Shown here piece by piece: positions 34,201 to 45,700 of a DNA stretch of 64,000 bases (the stretch's first letter is position 1; each line of letters starts with the position of its first letter). The notes beneath the pieces were generated by a model. That model did not search any database, was not told where the DNA came from, and worked only from the letters and a program-made list of their open reading frames with translations. The stretch is from contig OY743170.1 in NCBI GenBank assembly GCA_963555705.1, positions 10,517,096 to 10,581,095 of the forward strand. Direction: 5' to 3'. A program made the position numbers and the translations under genes. The stretch comes from Ligustrum vulgare (taxonomy: Eukaryota > Streptophyta > Magnoliopsida > Lamiales > Oleaceae).

Positions 34201-37051
34201 TTTACAGAAAATCCATTAGTTCCCATCCCAGAAAATACCATGTTGCAGGTGAGATCACTATCAGGGATCAAACTGCAATCTACATTGTGACCCAAGATAG
34301 ACAAGTCATTTTGGTTTTGAACAGGGTTCCCCGAAACTGTTGGTCCAAGTGCCTTGTGCAGTTCACCGTCCCCAGGAAAGCTCAAAATGTTACCTCCACT
34401 TTCACAAATGATGTTATGACAATCCTCGGCAGAAAGTGTTGGTACAGTTACACCTGGTTCAGTATAAAAACATGTCATGTCATTGATATATTCTTCACAC
34501 ATTCTTGTATTGAAGTCATCACTGTAAGGGAATGTGTTGATGTTTTCCTCCAGACAAAAGGAATTGAAGATGTTACTCTCTGTTATATCTGATTTGTTGT
34601 CTTCACGTGATGGATGCATGGGTTGTGGTTCAGCTGCATGAATCATGCCTAGTGATTGCCTGCTGATTCTACTCTCAATCGCATCTTCCTCAAGTGTATA
34701 TGGCACATCCTTTACAAACATGCCACTTAAATCTGGAACCATACGCACTGGCATATTCTGATTTGCAGTAGATATCTTGTGGCATTTTGAACTAGCATCA
34801 TCAATGGCCTTCTGATTTTCATTCACTTTATATATGTCAGTAATCATTTGCTCCTCTAAATTCTCAATGAGAGTCGACATAAGCGAGAACTGCTGATCTG
34901 GAGATTCTCCATTACATGCCTCAAAAATTTTATGGGCCTCAAATTCATCTTTGAGATAAGCAACTATTGCTGCATCTTCTGCTACCTGATTTATCGGAGA
35001 GGAAGTTAAAAATTGCACAAATGATAAAGACAAAGATGAATAATACTAAAGCAACAAAAGATCCGAAAGAAAAGTGAGAAGGCAACAGTTTCTGGCTGCC
35101 AGTATTGATATTAGGAGAATGGAAATACAAACCATATCCATTGATCCAAGCTGTAGAACTCCGTGGGGAAGCACTGGTAAAAGCAATATTGTCTGCATGA
35201 ACATCAAATGAAAAGGTTATCAGGTGATTAATTCGAAGCTAAGATAATTTAAAATGCACTGCCACATGCGCACGGATAAAAATAAATAAAATGAAGCCAT
35301 TATTTAAGCTGACAATTTGGTTGTCTTACCTTTATGCCAGCCAAAAACTGAAGCAGCCATTCCTGCGGAAACTCAACAAAATTTACTTACTAAAGCTTCA
35401 TTTCATATTTTAAAGATATGAAAGTAAAGCTGCGAAACAGATTTTGATCCAGTGACTCACCTCGCCAACTAAAGCAGAAGAAAACTCATCAGTAGCCATG
35501 CAATCAGAATAAATCCAGAGAGGGTTCCCAGTACATGCTGCCTTGCCTACAAATCTGCTTCATTGCAAGACTCATATCAATTGATACAATATATGATTTA
35601 TATGTCAATAGTACAGGTGAAATCAACTTATCAAAAATACTTCTCAACTTGCCATTTTCTTGGTTCACTAGTTCCTCATCCAATTTTTGGACTAAGTTGT
35701 TATATTCATTCTATTATTCACGGAGATCAGTGATCAGTGATTCACAAGCTTTTGATGGAATAACTAAAAAAAAAATCAATGTCCCAAAAATGAATTATAG
35801 CAGGGGAAGGGTTTTAGGCGGAACTACAAAAGCATCAAAAAACTCCAGGCACAAAACATGCACACTAAGGTAATAAGTAAATAGGAATAAAATTGTAAAA
35901 TAGAATAGGACAAAAAATAATTTCTTGTCTTACCCCTTTCCTAATACATGATATGCATTTGACATCTCAGCAACTTGAAGAGAAATTGGATATTCGCTTG
36001 GGTTTCCATCAGGTCCACTTGATTTATAAGCTGAGGAAAATATCTCATTTGAATTTTTTAAGCCGGAATCATCTATTGTGCACTCTATTGGATCTCTCAG
36101 CTTCCAACTGTCACAGAAGCCATCTTCCCATACAAATATCCTGAAACATTAGTTAAAACTGATTTTTAATCCATATGACAAGAATTAATGTTTATAATCT
36201 ATAAAATTAGCAAGTGTAAAAGGTATGATTATAGTAGAATTACATGTCGATGCTATTGAGGTCACTACTTATAGAAAAAAAAATCAACCAGCAGCCCCGC
36301 CTTGATGAAATAATCTTAGCTCATTATTTTGGCCCAAGAACAGCTTGAAAATATTTTATAAGCAGCGTTTATCCTCAGTAAGAATCAAAGAAGTAATGGC
36401 ATGGGCTCAAAACACAGACATGATGCCGAAAAGGTATGAAAATATGCTAAGGGACGTGAAAGAACTAACGTGGTATGGTAATGATCTTATAAGTTAGTAA
36501 ATCTTGTTAGATTGTTTCTATCATACTTCATTCCCTTTGGGTTATGCAGATGACATATTTAAGCAATAGTTTTATCGTAGAGTGAAGTTCATTTGTTAGT
36601 TTGGTACTTTAGAAACTTATAATAAGAGTCACTTGGTGGGAGTAAGAAGATAAGAAAGAGTGAACAAACTTCAAGCTTGTTAACTGGAAATTGCAATACA
36701 GTGACAAGTTATGTTCATCATTTAAGATGTTGCACATAATGGAGTCTCACAAACAATGAATATCTAAACATAATCTCATAATATAAGAAAATAAAACTGT
36801 CTGCATATTTTTACTTCTTTCCATTTATTGTACAACTGAGTGGATGAATATCTTAACATAATCTCATAATATCATTTTTATTTTTTCCATATATTGTACA
36901 ACTGAGTGGAATTTATAAAATCCGGTCATAAAAAGGGCTAAGAGTTGACTTACGTTTCATGTTGATACTTAAGCTTCCAGAACACTGCATAATTCCACTG
37001 AGAATTGCAGCAGAGTCTTTGCAGGAACGACCTCAGGGAAATAATCCCCAT
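31288..37051 (-). CDS. LONESOME HIGHWAY-clade bHLH transcription factor, ten coding exons
   Basis: Exons (minus): 37051-36954, 36140-35934, 35554-35461, 35362-35330, 35192-35133, 34985-33720, 33632-33531, 32852-32706, 32530-32405, 31377-31288. All introns are GT-AG, phases join, and the total is 2223 nt (740 residues plus stop). Residues 1-164 are the bHLH-MYC_N-type region (MGIISLRSFLQRLC, NYAVFWKL, VLPHGVLQLGS). Residues about 552-606 are the atypical bHLH (SRPRDRQLIQDRIKELREL, VPNGAK, CSIDGLLD), lacking the H-E-R E-box contacts. About 630-740 is an ACT-like tail (MLCNDHTRFMEIADVI, ILKGVM-like LKGVMKIRSDNSW, LDIFWPLMQLLQ). In Arabidopsis LHW partners TMO5-type bHLH proteins in the nucleus for vascular cell division. 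Which LHW/LHL member this is I cannot say. The reading frame is intact. Confidence 0.9.
33358..33402 (-). other. G-run tract in intron 7 of the bHLH gene
   Basis: The plus strand has C-runs of 9, 7 or more and 12 or more bases separated by A, then CGCCGCGGGGGC. In the pre-mRNA this reads as four or more G-runs, able to form a G-quadruplex. It lies 129 bases beyond the donor of exon 7. Assembly error in homopolymers is possible. Confidence 0.7.
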
Positions 37052-38094
37052 AACTTAAACTATTATGAAAAACAAATATCGAGTTGATAAAATAAGCAAC
37101 CAGTTATCACTTAAACATTCACTAACTTCCCCGATATGATCCACGTCCTGCTTGTACTATCCATAGACCAGCTCTTCGCTTCATTGGTGGTTCCATTGGG
37201 TTTAATAACAATAAATCCAACATTTTACACCTTTCTTCAACTATCACTGGCAATTTGATGTTAGTGGCTATAAAAAATTATTCAAGGTGGAGGAAATTAA
37301 TGAAAGAACGCACTGAAGAATTCTTAGCCATTATCTTAAAACAGTAGAAGGAAAATGCGAGTCAAAGTATTGAGTGGGAGATCAGATCTGGATCGAAGCT
37401 ACAAGCTGAATCAAGGTTAAAGCGCCAACAGTTCCTTTCAAATAGATTAGAAGTGCCGAAGTTGGAAAAGACAGTATGCACCTAAATAAGAAGTACAAAC
37501 AAAGAAATATAAATTTCATCTGCATGATTAGGGAAACAAATAAAAGAAAAACAGTGACTAACACAGGAATCTACAACTCCTCCTGAGCACCAAAGGATTC
37601 TAGAGTCAACCAATTGATTTCTCCTTCAATGATCTCATTGATATTTATTACTTTATCACTATAATAATTATGATCCAAGCAAATATAAACAATTGGATGT
37701 AATTACAATTAATAAAGCTTATTTCAATAAAACATCAATTTGAGGCGTAAAAATTTCCTGAGTATCAGGTTCTAAAGAGAAATTATACAAGGTACTTGCT
37801 AGTTCTAATATGACAAAAAGCAGATATTTACAAAAAATAACGCAATATCTACCGAAAATTAGTACTAAAAGTACTTCAACCATTAGGTTGAAATATTACC
37901 TGTAATAATTATGACGAGCTATATATTCAGAATCTAAATTCCTCGAAAATAAAAACTGTGATTCCATACTAACTTATATTAGGAAAAAAATATAATACAA
38001 CACTTCCTAATACATTTTCTTCTAGTTTATCAAAATTAGAAGGAAAAACTAATTTAACCGCTGAAAGAAAGAATGACTAGATTTACTTACAGCT

Positions 38095-38139
38095 TCAAAT
38101 AATTGAATCGTGATAAAGATCAAACTCGTTGAGTTCCAT
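38095..38139 (-). CDS. Short upstream ORF in the 5' leader of the bHLH gene
   Basis: A 14-codon ORF, MELNEFDLYHDSII, starts at 38139 and ends with TGA at 38097-38095. Its ATG context is good (CAGAAATGG). A strong donor (GTAAGT) begins at 38090, and acceptor-like AG sites lie just before the main ATG at 37051, so it would be in the first leader exon. Arabidopsis relatives of this bHLH clade are annotated with conserved-peptide uORFs, which would repress translation of the main ORF. Whether this peptide is the conserved one cannot be decided here. Confidence 0.5.
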   Translation of the reverse strand: MELNEFDLYHDSII

Positions 38140-38272
38140 TTCTGTTGCTTCAAGATTAATCGTAAAAAAAACCTAGATTTCGTTTGTTCTTAAGATTCTG
38201 CTGATTGAGAGAAAAGGAGAGGAGATGGCTTTTAGTGGGAAGACTTTCGAGAGCAAGTGTATCATCATACAA

Positions 38273-38281
38273 TTATAAATA
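38273..38281 (-). promoter_or_regulatory. TATA-like box of the bHLH gene
   Basis: On the minus strand TATTTATAA lies about 135 bases upstream of the uORF start, suggesting transcription begins near 38245-38240. A CT-rich stretch (CTCCTCTCCTTTTCTCTC) follows at about 38225-38205, as is common in plant leaders. Confidence 0.45.
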
Positions 38282-38698
38282 CTCGGTCTGTTGGCTCAGT
38301 GGGCTACTGGTGTAATAAACTGTGACGCCTTTTTCTTCTCTCGTCGTTTTTCGGATTTCAAAATTGTTCAGAGTTGGATTTAATGATTCCTCGTGGGAAG
38401 TGGAATTCCGGACCCACTTCCTTCCCCTCAAAGGCTCAAACATTTTTATTTTCCCTTCAATTTTAGTCCTGGTATGGTTGTGAATAAAATCAAATATTAT
38501 TAGATTTTGAAAAATGTTTTTGAAATATGTAGTGAGAAATTGTGAATTATATGAAATATATAATTGAGATTGATTATTAATTTGTACTGAATATATGCTT
38601 ATTGAAAAAATCTTTAATGTTAAAACTAATTGAATAATTTGTGTTGTACCTTCACAAGTTGAGGTATGTCCGTATAGAGCTCTATCTAAGAATTGATA
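38282..38698. other. Upstream intergenic region of the bHLH gene
   Basis: AT-rich DNA with no coding frame. It presumably holds distal promoter elements, none of which I can name with confidence. Confidence 0.4.
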
Positions 38699-38706
38699 TG
38701 AAACAG

Positions 38707-39526
38707 TACAGGTGAGGTGAGCAAAACAATCGGAACCATATGATTTTAAAAAATAAACTAGGAAATCAGTTTTGGAACCGAGATTGGCTCTCAGTTTGGT
38801 TCTCGATTCTGCTTTTAGAATTGAAAAATCGAAGTTAGAATCAGGTCTTTGATCCTTTTTTTATGGTTTTAATTGATTGTCCTAAAACTAAAAATCAAAA
38901 AAATTTATAATTTTTTTTTGGATAAAGTGAAAATGATTAAATTCTTTTTATGAAATTTGTTTCGTCTCTACCTCATTGTAATATTTAACTTCACACTTTG
39001 ACTAAAATTCTTAGTAAATGAAAATAGAATGAGACTAACTTATTAACAAGTGAAGTTGTAAATGACCACAATGGAGTTAATTAAATATTTAAATACAAAT
39101 ATAAAATAATTAATTAATAATAATAATGCATTTAAAACTGCACAAGTTTACCATACAAATTTGTATGGCTTCTTGCCTGCTCGAAAAAATTACAGGCCTT
39201 TTATTTCTTATTTTGGTTTATAAAAATGCTCTGTTTCATGGAGAATCCTATACTTTCTTCAAGGTGAAAGAATTTTCGAAATCCTTGATCTTGGTATATT
39301 GGGTAGAAGTTTATTTCAAGTTATTGGCTTGCTTCCCGAGCCTTGACACTCCTCGATAAGGCTCCCGAAAAATTATTATTATTATAGAACCGAATTAGAA
39401 CCAAAATCGAACCAAACCCAAATAGTTTGGTTTTAATTTGATTCTTGCGATTCAATGGAAACGAAAAGTATTATTCGATTCCAATTCTTGAGATACCCAA
39501 ACAGAACCATCCGATGCCCACCTCTA
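38707..39526. mobile_element. hAT-type non-autonomous element
   Basis: Flanks TGAAACAG at 38699-38706 and 39527-39534 are an exact 8-bp duplication. The ends read TACAGGTG and, on the minus strand, TAGAGGTG, followed by GGGCATCGGA, the usual hAT pattern. Sub-terminal GGTTC/GAACC motifs are abundant (AACCGAATTAGAACC). The 77-codon frame at 39126-39359 is not a recognisable protein. It lies 0.4-1.2 kb upstream of the bHLH promoter. Confidence 0.85.
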
Positions 39527-39596
39527 TGAAACAGAATCAAGATCAACTACTAAATAAGATGTGTTTGATCGTGCTAATGATATCTGGGTCAAGTTA

Positions 39597-39673
39597 GGAC
39601 TCGTTTGACAGTGCTTTATTTTTGCTTCTTTTTTTGGAGAATTTCCTCTAAAAGTTTCTTGCCAAACGGGTTC
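39597..39673. mobile_element. 77-bp PIF/Harbinger-like MITE
   Basis: It is flanked by TTA on both sides (39594-39596, 39674-39676). The ends are GGACTCGTTTGACA and, on the minus strand, GAACCCGTTTGGCA. The TTA duplication and GTTTG ends fit the PIF/Harbinger (Tourist) group. It is unusually small. Confidence 0.6.
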
Positions 39674-39676
39674 TTA

Positions 39677-40023
39677 GTACAATGTGCACGGATACAATGA
39701 GCATGCATCATGCTTAAATAGGACTTGAAGGTCTCACTTTGCCTTCCATCAATCCTAGTAATTTCATGCAATATGTACAACCTAAAAAAAAGCTAAAATG
39801 ATAAGAAAATACCCTAGCCCAAGTTAAATCTAACAAAAAATTAAAGGTCAAAGAACCTAGCCCAATGGGTGAAGATTAAACAAATTTTAAGGTGGTAAAA
39901 ATAAACAATAATATAAAAATAATATACTCAAAATGTAGTTGATTAACTTCCAAAGAAGACAAGATAAAAGAGTTGGGATTTACCTCACCCAAGAGGAGCC
40001 TCACAAGACAAGACAAGACAAGA
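39677..40023. other. Intergenic DNA left of the chromovirus
   Basis: No gene. A short AGACA/AAGAC repeat (AAGACAAGACAAGACAAGAC) at about 40006-40025 directly precedes the retrotransposon insertion site. Confidence 0.5.
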
Positions 40024-40028
40024 CCAAG

Positions 40029-40502
40029 TGTCAAGGACCGCAGCTAATACTTAGCCCCTTGACCCACTCGCAGCCGCAGTTTGCCCAACTTCGGGCGCAC
40101 TTTGTAAATATTGATGTAATTATTGTAATTCCTTTTTAATTATAAAAGTTTATTATGATTCTTTAACTTTTTTACGTCTACTCCTGCCACTAGGGTTTTT
40201 CCTCAAAAGTCTATTATAGTGGGTATTAGAATTTAAAACTTTCAAGCGTTTGGTGTCCACCTCTTGTACCAACATTTGTAATTTACTGCTTTCATCGATC
40301 AATGTAATTTACTGCTTTTTGCAATCAATGAACAATCAAGTTTCAATGCATTCAAGTTTTCTCTTGTAAAATTTATTTCAATTTGTAATCAAACTTTCTT
40401 TCGTCCCGAGAAAAGCGAGAAAATGCTGAAGGCAGTCTAGCAGAGCAGACTACTGCAGCAAGGTGTCCTTTTCTGTGTTAAGAAGAAAGGCGCCCCGTGA
40501 AA
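40029..40502 (+). repeat. 5' LTR of the chromovirus
   Basis: It matches the 3' LTR at 45232-45695 almost base by base. Its start TG is normal, its end GAAA is not the usual CA. Confidence 0.92.
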
Positions 40503-40504
40503 GT

Positions 40505-40517
40505 TGGTATCAAAGCC
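40505..40517 (+). promoter_or_regulatory. Primer binding site (tRNA-Met)
   Basis: TGGTATCAAAGCC matches the initiator tRNA-Met complement with one change (A for G at position 9), two bases after the LTR. Confidence 0.85.
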
Positions 40518-40546
40518 TTGGCTCTCGTCCCTCGATAAGAAAGCAA

Positions 40547-41894
40547 TGGATCCGAAGGCTGCGGATCCGAACGCATCACAGATCACCGATATGACTGATT
40601 CTAAGAAGAGTACTAAACAGCGCGTGGATGCGCTTGATGGGCAAACCACAAGGTTATGCTATGTCATGGAAAATCTGGAGGAAAAGGTTGAGATGGCGGA
40701 ATCGTATATTCGGGATATACACATCCCACTGGATTAAAGCCGAGCAGCTTGCGCAACAATGACTGAAGCTGTTGCAATCATTCCTGGTCTGCAGGAAGAG
40801 ATGGAAACAATGAGAGTTCAACTACGAATTCTCCAACGTATGGTGGGCAATGGGCAAGCTCCCGCACAAGAAGAGTATGCACCTAGGGTCAGAATCTCTT
40901 AATCGTGTACCTATGGTGGGGCACGCAATGCTAAAGAAGTTGACAACTTCTTGTTTGACATGGAACAATATTTTCTTGCTGCTGGCATCAGAGATGAAGC
41001 TAGAAAGGTGACTACAGCTGCCATGTATCTGGGTGGAGATGCAAAATTGTGGTGGCGGTAGAAATATATGGATATTCAGGCCAACAGGGTCAGGATAGAT
41101 TCTTGGGATCTTCTGAAAGAAGCAATTCGAACCCAGTTTTTCCCAGAGAATGTGGAATATGAAGCCTGTCGGGGATTGAGGGAATTAAAACATACGGGCT
41201 CCGTCCGGGAGTATGAAAAAGCCTTTTCTGGGCATATGCTAAATATTCGAGACATGTCAGAAAAGGACAAGCTTTTCACCTTCATGGAGGGCTTGAAACA
41301 GTGGACACGTACAGAACTCCAAAGGCAGATTGTTTTGGATTTGAGCACGCAATGGGAGCTGCTGAATGCTTAATGGATTATCAGACTGAAACCAAGAAGG
41401 ATAGACCACCCACGAGTAATCAATCTAACGGTGGAGGAAATAAGCAATTTAGAGCTGGCTCAAGCTCAAATGGGGGAGAACGGTACTCCAACCAAAGGGG
41501 AGGTGGATATCAAGGTTCTCGTCAGAACAACTCTCATGGTTATCATCAGGGTGGTCGTCAAGGCAACTATCAGGGTGGTAACCAAAGCAATTGGAATAAA
41601 GGAAAGACAATGGAGGGTAGATCTAATACTGCCCCCAAAATAGTATTCTTTCTATGTGAAGGGCCTCATCGAGTGGCTGATTGTCCCCAAAAACGAATAG
41701 TAAACGCCTATTGTCAACTAGCAAGAATAGTATCAACTTCGAAGCAAGATGCCCCACCTGCTAGTAATAATGGCGAGACTGACTCTGAAGAGGACGAGGA
41801 GGTGGTCGGTACATTCTCCCATCGATGTAATACAATATCACATCGAACGACCGAAAAGGAGAAAGTTCATGTGAATGAGGCAAAACTAGAGTAA
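40547..41894 (+). pseudogene. gag: Gag of the chromovirus, broken
   Basis: ATG at 40547 opens MDPKAADPNASQ. Stops follow at 40735 and near 40900, then frames switch: FLFDMEQYFLAAGIRDEA, stop in WWR*KY near 41060, GLRELKHTGSVREYEKAF at 41170-41230, and a further switch at about 41300-41373 into a Gln/Gly/Asn-rich basic tail. The zinc knuckle near 41650 reads FFLCEGPHRVADC, so the first cysteine of CX2CX4HX4C is replaced by Phe. In life Gag forms the particle and binds RNA. It needs at least four repairs and is dead. Confidence 0.85.
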
Positions 41895-41927
41895 CCAAAA
41901 CCTCGCATTTTTCGAGCTAAAGAGTTA

Positions 41928-44900
41928 ATGTACATTGATGTGAAGATCAATGGAAAACCCAACAGGGCCAAGGTGGATACTGGAGCAACCCATAACTACC
42001 TTGCAAGTACTGAAGTAGGGCGACTTGGGTTGGTTCTAGAGAAAGGGAATGGGAAAGTGAAGGCCATCAACTTGGCTGCTCAGCCAATTGTCGGAGTAGC
42101 CAAATCTGTGTTAATCAAGGCAGGTCCTTTAGATGGAAGGACTAATTTGTCAGTTGTTCAGATTGATGATTTCAAACTTATTTTAGGATTGGAATTTCTT
42201 CGAGATATGAAGACAGCAGTGTTCCCACACTCTGATTCCTTAATGATGATTGGTAGTAAGCCATGTGTGATACCTACCTTGGCGGGAAAAGTTGGCGAGA
42301 AGAGCATCTCGGCCATGCAATTCAGTAAGGGATTCAAGAGAAATGAACCCTCATTTTTGTGCACTCTTCATCTAGAAGATATTGAGAAAGCATCTGGTCC
42401 TATTCCAAAACCTGTTAGAAATCTTATACGGGAATTTGAGGATATCATGTCGGAAGAGTTACATAAGAAACTGCCACCGAGGAGGTCTATTGACCATGAA
42501 ATTGAGCTTATTCCAGGTGTCAAGCCACCAGCCAGGGCACCTTACCGTATGTCTCAACCCGAGCTTGAAGAGCTTAGGAAACAATTGGGAGAAATGTTGA
42601 AAAGTGGGATTATCGTGTCGGCGAAATCGCCCTATGGAGCTCCCGTATTATTTCAGAAAAAGTCTGATGGTTCTCTCAGAATGTGTTGCGACTACAGCGC
42701 CCTAAACAAGATCACTGTAAAGAACAGTTATCCTATTCTGCTTGTGGCAAATTGCTTTGACCACCTAAGTAAGGCAATATACTATACGAAAATTGATCTT
42801 CAATCTGGATACTGGCAAGTTCGAATCAAGGAGGGAGATGAAACAAAGACGATGGTGGTAACCAGATATGGAGCTTTTGAATTTAAAGTCATGCATTTTG
42901 GTTTGACAAATGCTCCTGCTACTTTCTGTACGATGATGAATCAGGTGCTTCACGAGTTTCTAGATGATTTCGTGGTCGTGTACTTGGACAATATTGTAAT
43001 CTACAGCGAGACTTAGGAGGAACATGTGCAACATGTTAGAAGAGTCCTTAGTCGACTCCGAGAGAATGAACTCTATGCTAAGCCATCCAAATGCTCATTC
43101 TCCCAAACTTCTATCAGCTTCTTGAGTCACATCATTGAACAAGGAAAGGTTCGCATGGATTCGAAGAAAGTCACAGCAATCAAGGATTGGCAACCACCAA
43201 AGAACGTACATGATGTATGCTCATTTCTTGGGTTATACAATTACTATCGAAGATTTGTCAAGGGATACTCAGAAATTGCATTGCCCCTGACGGAGCTGAC
43301 GAAGAAGGAAAAAGTTTGGGATTGGTCTGCACAGTGTCAAGCTGATTTTGAGAAGTTGAAGAAGTCCATGTGGACGACCCGGTATTAACCTTATCGGACA
43401 TGACAAAATCATTTGAAGTGTAGACAGACGCTTCTGATTTTGCGCTTGGTGGAGTCCTAATGCAAGAGGGACATCCGGTAGCTTTTGAAAGTCGAAAGTT
43501 GAATGATGCATAACGTCGTTACTCGGCACAAGAGAAAAAGTTGTTGGTGGTGGTCCATTGCAACCGAGTATGGCATCACTATTTACTGGGGTCGCCATTT
43601 ATTGTGAAGACTGATAATACGACTGTTAGCTACTTCATGTCACATCCGAAACTCTCGAGCAAGCAGGCTCGTTGGCAAGAACTTCTTTCAGAGTTCAACT
43701 TCATGTTAGAGTATCATCCTGGATCCAATAATCACGTTGCAGACTCTCTCAGTCGTCGGGCTGACTTAGCTTCTATTTGTGCAATGGCTTCTCTCTCAGG
43801 AAGCGGTGTTACCACAGATATCAGGGATCAAATAAGGGCACTTCTGGAGAAGGACTCGGCTACCCACTATTTGGCCGACCTCATCAAGAAAGGAAAGACT
43901 CGTCAGTTCTGGTTAGATGGGGGTCTATTAAAGACAAAAGGGGACCGCCTGTATGTTCCAAAGGGCGGAGATTTGAGGAAATCCTTAATAACGGAATGCC
44001 ACGACACACTCTGGGCCGAACATTGCAGCTTATGTGAAAACTTGTCTTGTTTGTCAGCAGGATAAGGCAAATCATCAGAAGAAGGCAGGCTTATTTGAAC
44101 CTCTTTCCGTCTCATCCAAGCCATTTGAAAGTGTGTCGATGGATTATATAATTGGATTGTCAAAAGTCGCATATTTTGGTACCGTTATTATGGTGGTTGA
44201 CCATTTATCAAAATATGCAACTTTCATTGCATCGTCTAAGTATGTTTCCGTCGAAGAGAAAGCTCATCTCTTCTTCAAGCATATTGTCAAATACTGGGGG
44301 TTGCCAAAGACATCGTTATTGATCGAGATACTCGGTTTACAGGAATATTTTGGACCGAATTGTTCAAACTTTTTGGTTCAACTCTGAGCATGAGTTTTAG
44401 TTTTCACCCACAAACTGACAGACAGACGGAGCGATTCAACTCTATGTTGGAGGAATATCTTCAGCACTTCATCTCTACTTCGCAGAAAAATTGGGTGAAA
44501 CTCTTGGATGCTGCCCAAGTATGCTTCAATGCACAAAAGAGCTCGTCCACTAATAAGAGTCCTTTTGAGATTGTTACGGGCCAGCAGCCCCTACTCCCTC
44601 GTACTGTAGATCTGAACTCAAGTACTAGGTCCCCTCAAGCAAGGAACTTCTCTCAAGAATTGAAAAGAAATATTGAAATTGCCCGAAAATATCTTGAGAA
44701 AGCTCAGAAACGTTACAAGAAGTCTGCTGATCTGAAGCGCCTTTTTGTTGAATTCAAAGCAGGAGATTTGGTGATGGTTAAACTTCCGGACAGAAACTAT
44801 TACAAGCTCACCAGAGGGAAAGACTTAAGGTTGGTTCCAAAATACATAGGGCCATTACCTACCGTGAAGAGAATTAGAAAAATTGCTTACAGAGTAGAAC

Positions 44901-45220
44901 TCCCTTCTTGGTGCAAAATTCATAACGTCCTCCATGTCGATGTTCTTAAGCCATACTTTGCAGACAAAGAGGACACATCCAGAAATAAGCCAAAGAGACC
45001 TTTGTTTAAATTGAAGAGAATTGGAAAGAGAGTTGTTGAAGCTATTCTGGATCATCGAGTCTCCCGAGCTTCCAGAAAATATCATCAAGACTATTTTGTC
45101 AAATAGAGCGGATGCACTAGTGATGAGAATACTTGGGAAAAAGAAAAAGACCTTAGAGCCTTCAAGCTTCTTATTGAAGAATATCATGAACTGATGACAC
45201 CGAGGACGTCGCCAAAATAG
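41928..45220 (+). pseudogene. pol: Pol of the chromovirus (PR-RT-RH-INT-chromodomain), broken
   Basis: Order of parts: protease with VDTGATHNYLA at about 41975; reverse transcriptase with DYSALNKITVKNSYPI and a catalytic box YLDN (42981-42992) instead of YxDD; stop TAG at 43014; RT tail FLGLYNYYRRFVKGY; RNase H with TDASDFALGGVL, broken near 43385, 43420 and 43510; integrase with CLVCQQDKANH zinc part, MDYIIGL and DRDTRF (out of frame), HPQTDRQTERFN; basic tail; then after a stop (TAG, about 45104) a chromodomain, YHQDYFVK..SG and ENTWEKEKDLRAF. Chromodomains target such elements to heterochromatin. The YLDN change plus frameshifts exclude activity. Confidence 0.9.
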
Positions 45221-45231
45221 ATGGGTGAGAA
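45213..45231 (+). promoter_or_regulatory. Polypurine tract of the chromovirus
   Basis: AAATAGATGGGTGAGAA lies directly before the 3' LTR and would prime plus-strand DNA synthesis. Confidence 0.65.
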
Positions 45232-45695
45232 TGTCAAGGACCGCAGCTAATACTTAGCCCCTTGACCCACTCGCAGCCGCAGTTTGCCCAACTTCGGCCG
45301 CACTTTGTAAATATTGATGTAATTATTGTAATTCCTTTTTAATTTTAAAACTTTATTATGATTCTTCATCTTTTTTACATCTACTCCTATCACTAGGGTT
45401 TTTCTCAAAAGTCTATTATAGGGGGTATTAGAATTTAAAACTTTCAAGCTTTTGGTGTCCACCTCCTACACCAACATTTGTAATTTACTGTTTTCATCAA
45501 TCAATGTAATTTACTGCTTTATGCAATCAATGAACAATCAAGTTTCAATGCATTCAAGTTTTCTCTTGTAAAGTTTATTTCAATTTGTAATCAAACTTTC
45601 TTTCGTCCCGAGAAAAGGCGGAAGGTAGTCTAGCGGAGCAGACTACTACCGCACGGTGTCCCTTTCTGTGCTAAGAAGAAAGCCGCCCCGTGAAA
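45232..45695 (+). repeat. 3' LTR of the chromovirus
   Basis: Starts TGTCAAGGACCGCAGC, ends CCGCCCCGTGAAA, followed by the CCAAG duplication. A frame of 71 codons on its minus strand is spurious. Confidence 0.92.
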
Positions 45696-45700
45696 CCAAG

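Larger units (their letters stand above)
40029..45695 (+). mobile_element. Complete but inactive Ty3/gypsy chromovirus
   Basis: Two LTRs (474 and 464 bp) start TGTCAAGGACCGC and end CCCCGTGAAA. Flanks CCAAG at 40024-40028 and 45696-45700 are a perfect 5-bp duplication. Inside are a primer site, gag, protease, reverse transcriptase, RNase H, integrase and a chromodomain, which places it among chromoviruses (small size as in the Galadriel or Reina lineages; lineage not decided). Many stops and frameshifts make it non-functional. The LTRs differ by scattered substitutions and a roughly 10-bp gap. Confidence 0.92.

Noticed and set aside
34182..34592. Plus-strand frames of 136 and 78 codons opposite the large bHLH exon
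   Set aside because: They are shadows of the spliced minus-strand gene, which explains the region fully.
34985..35033. Start of the bHLH protein at the Met at 35033
   Set aside because: That Met lies in an intron; a CAG acceptor ends at 34986 and five upstream exons with the family's N-terminal domain lead to ATG at 37051.
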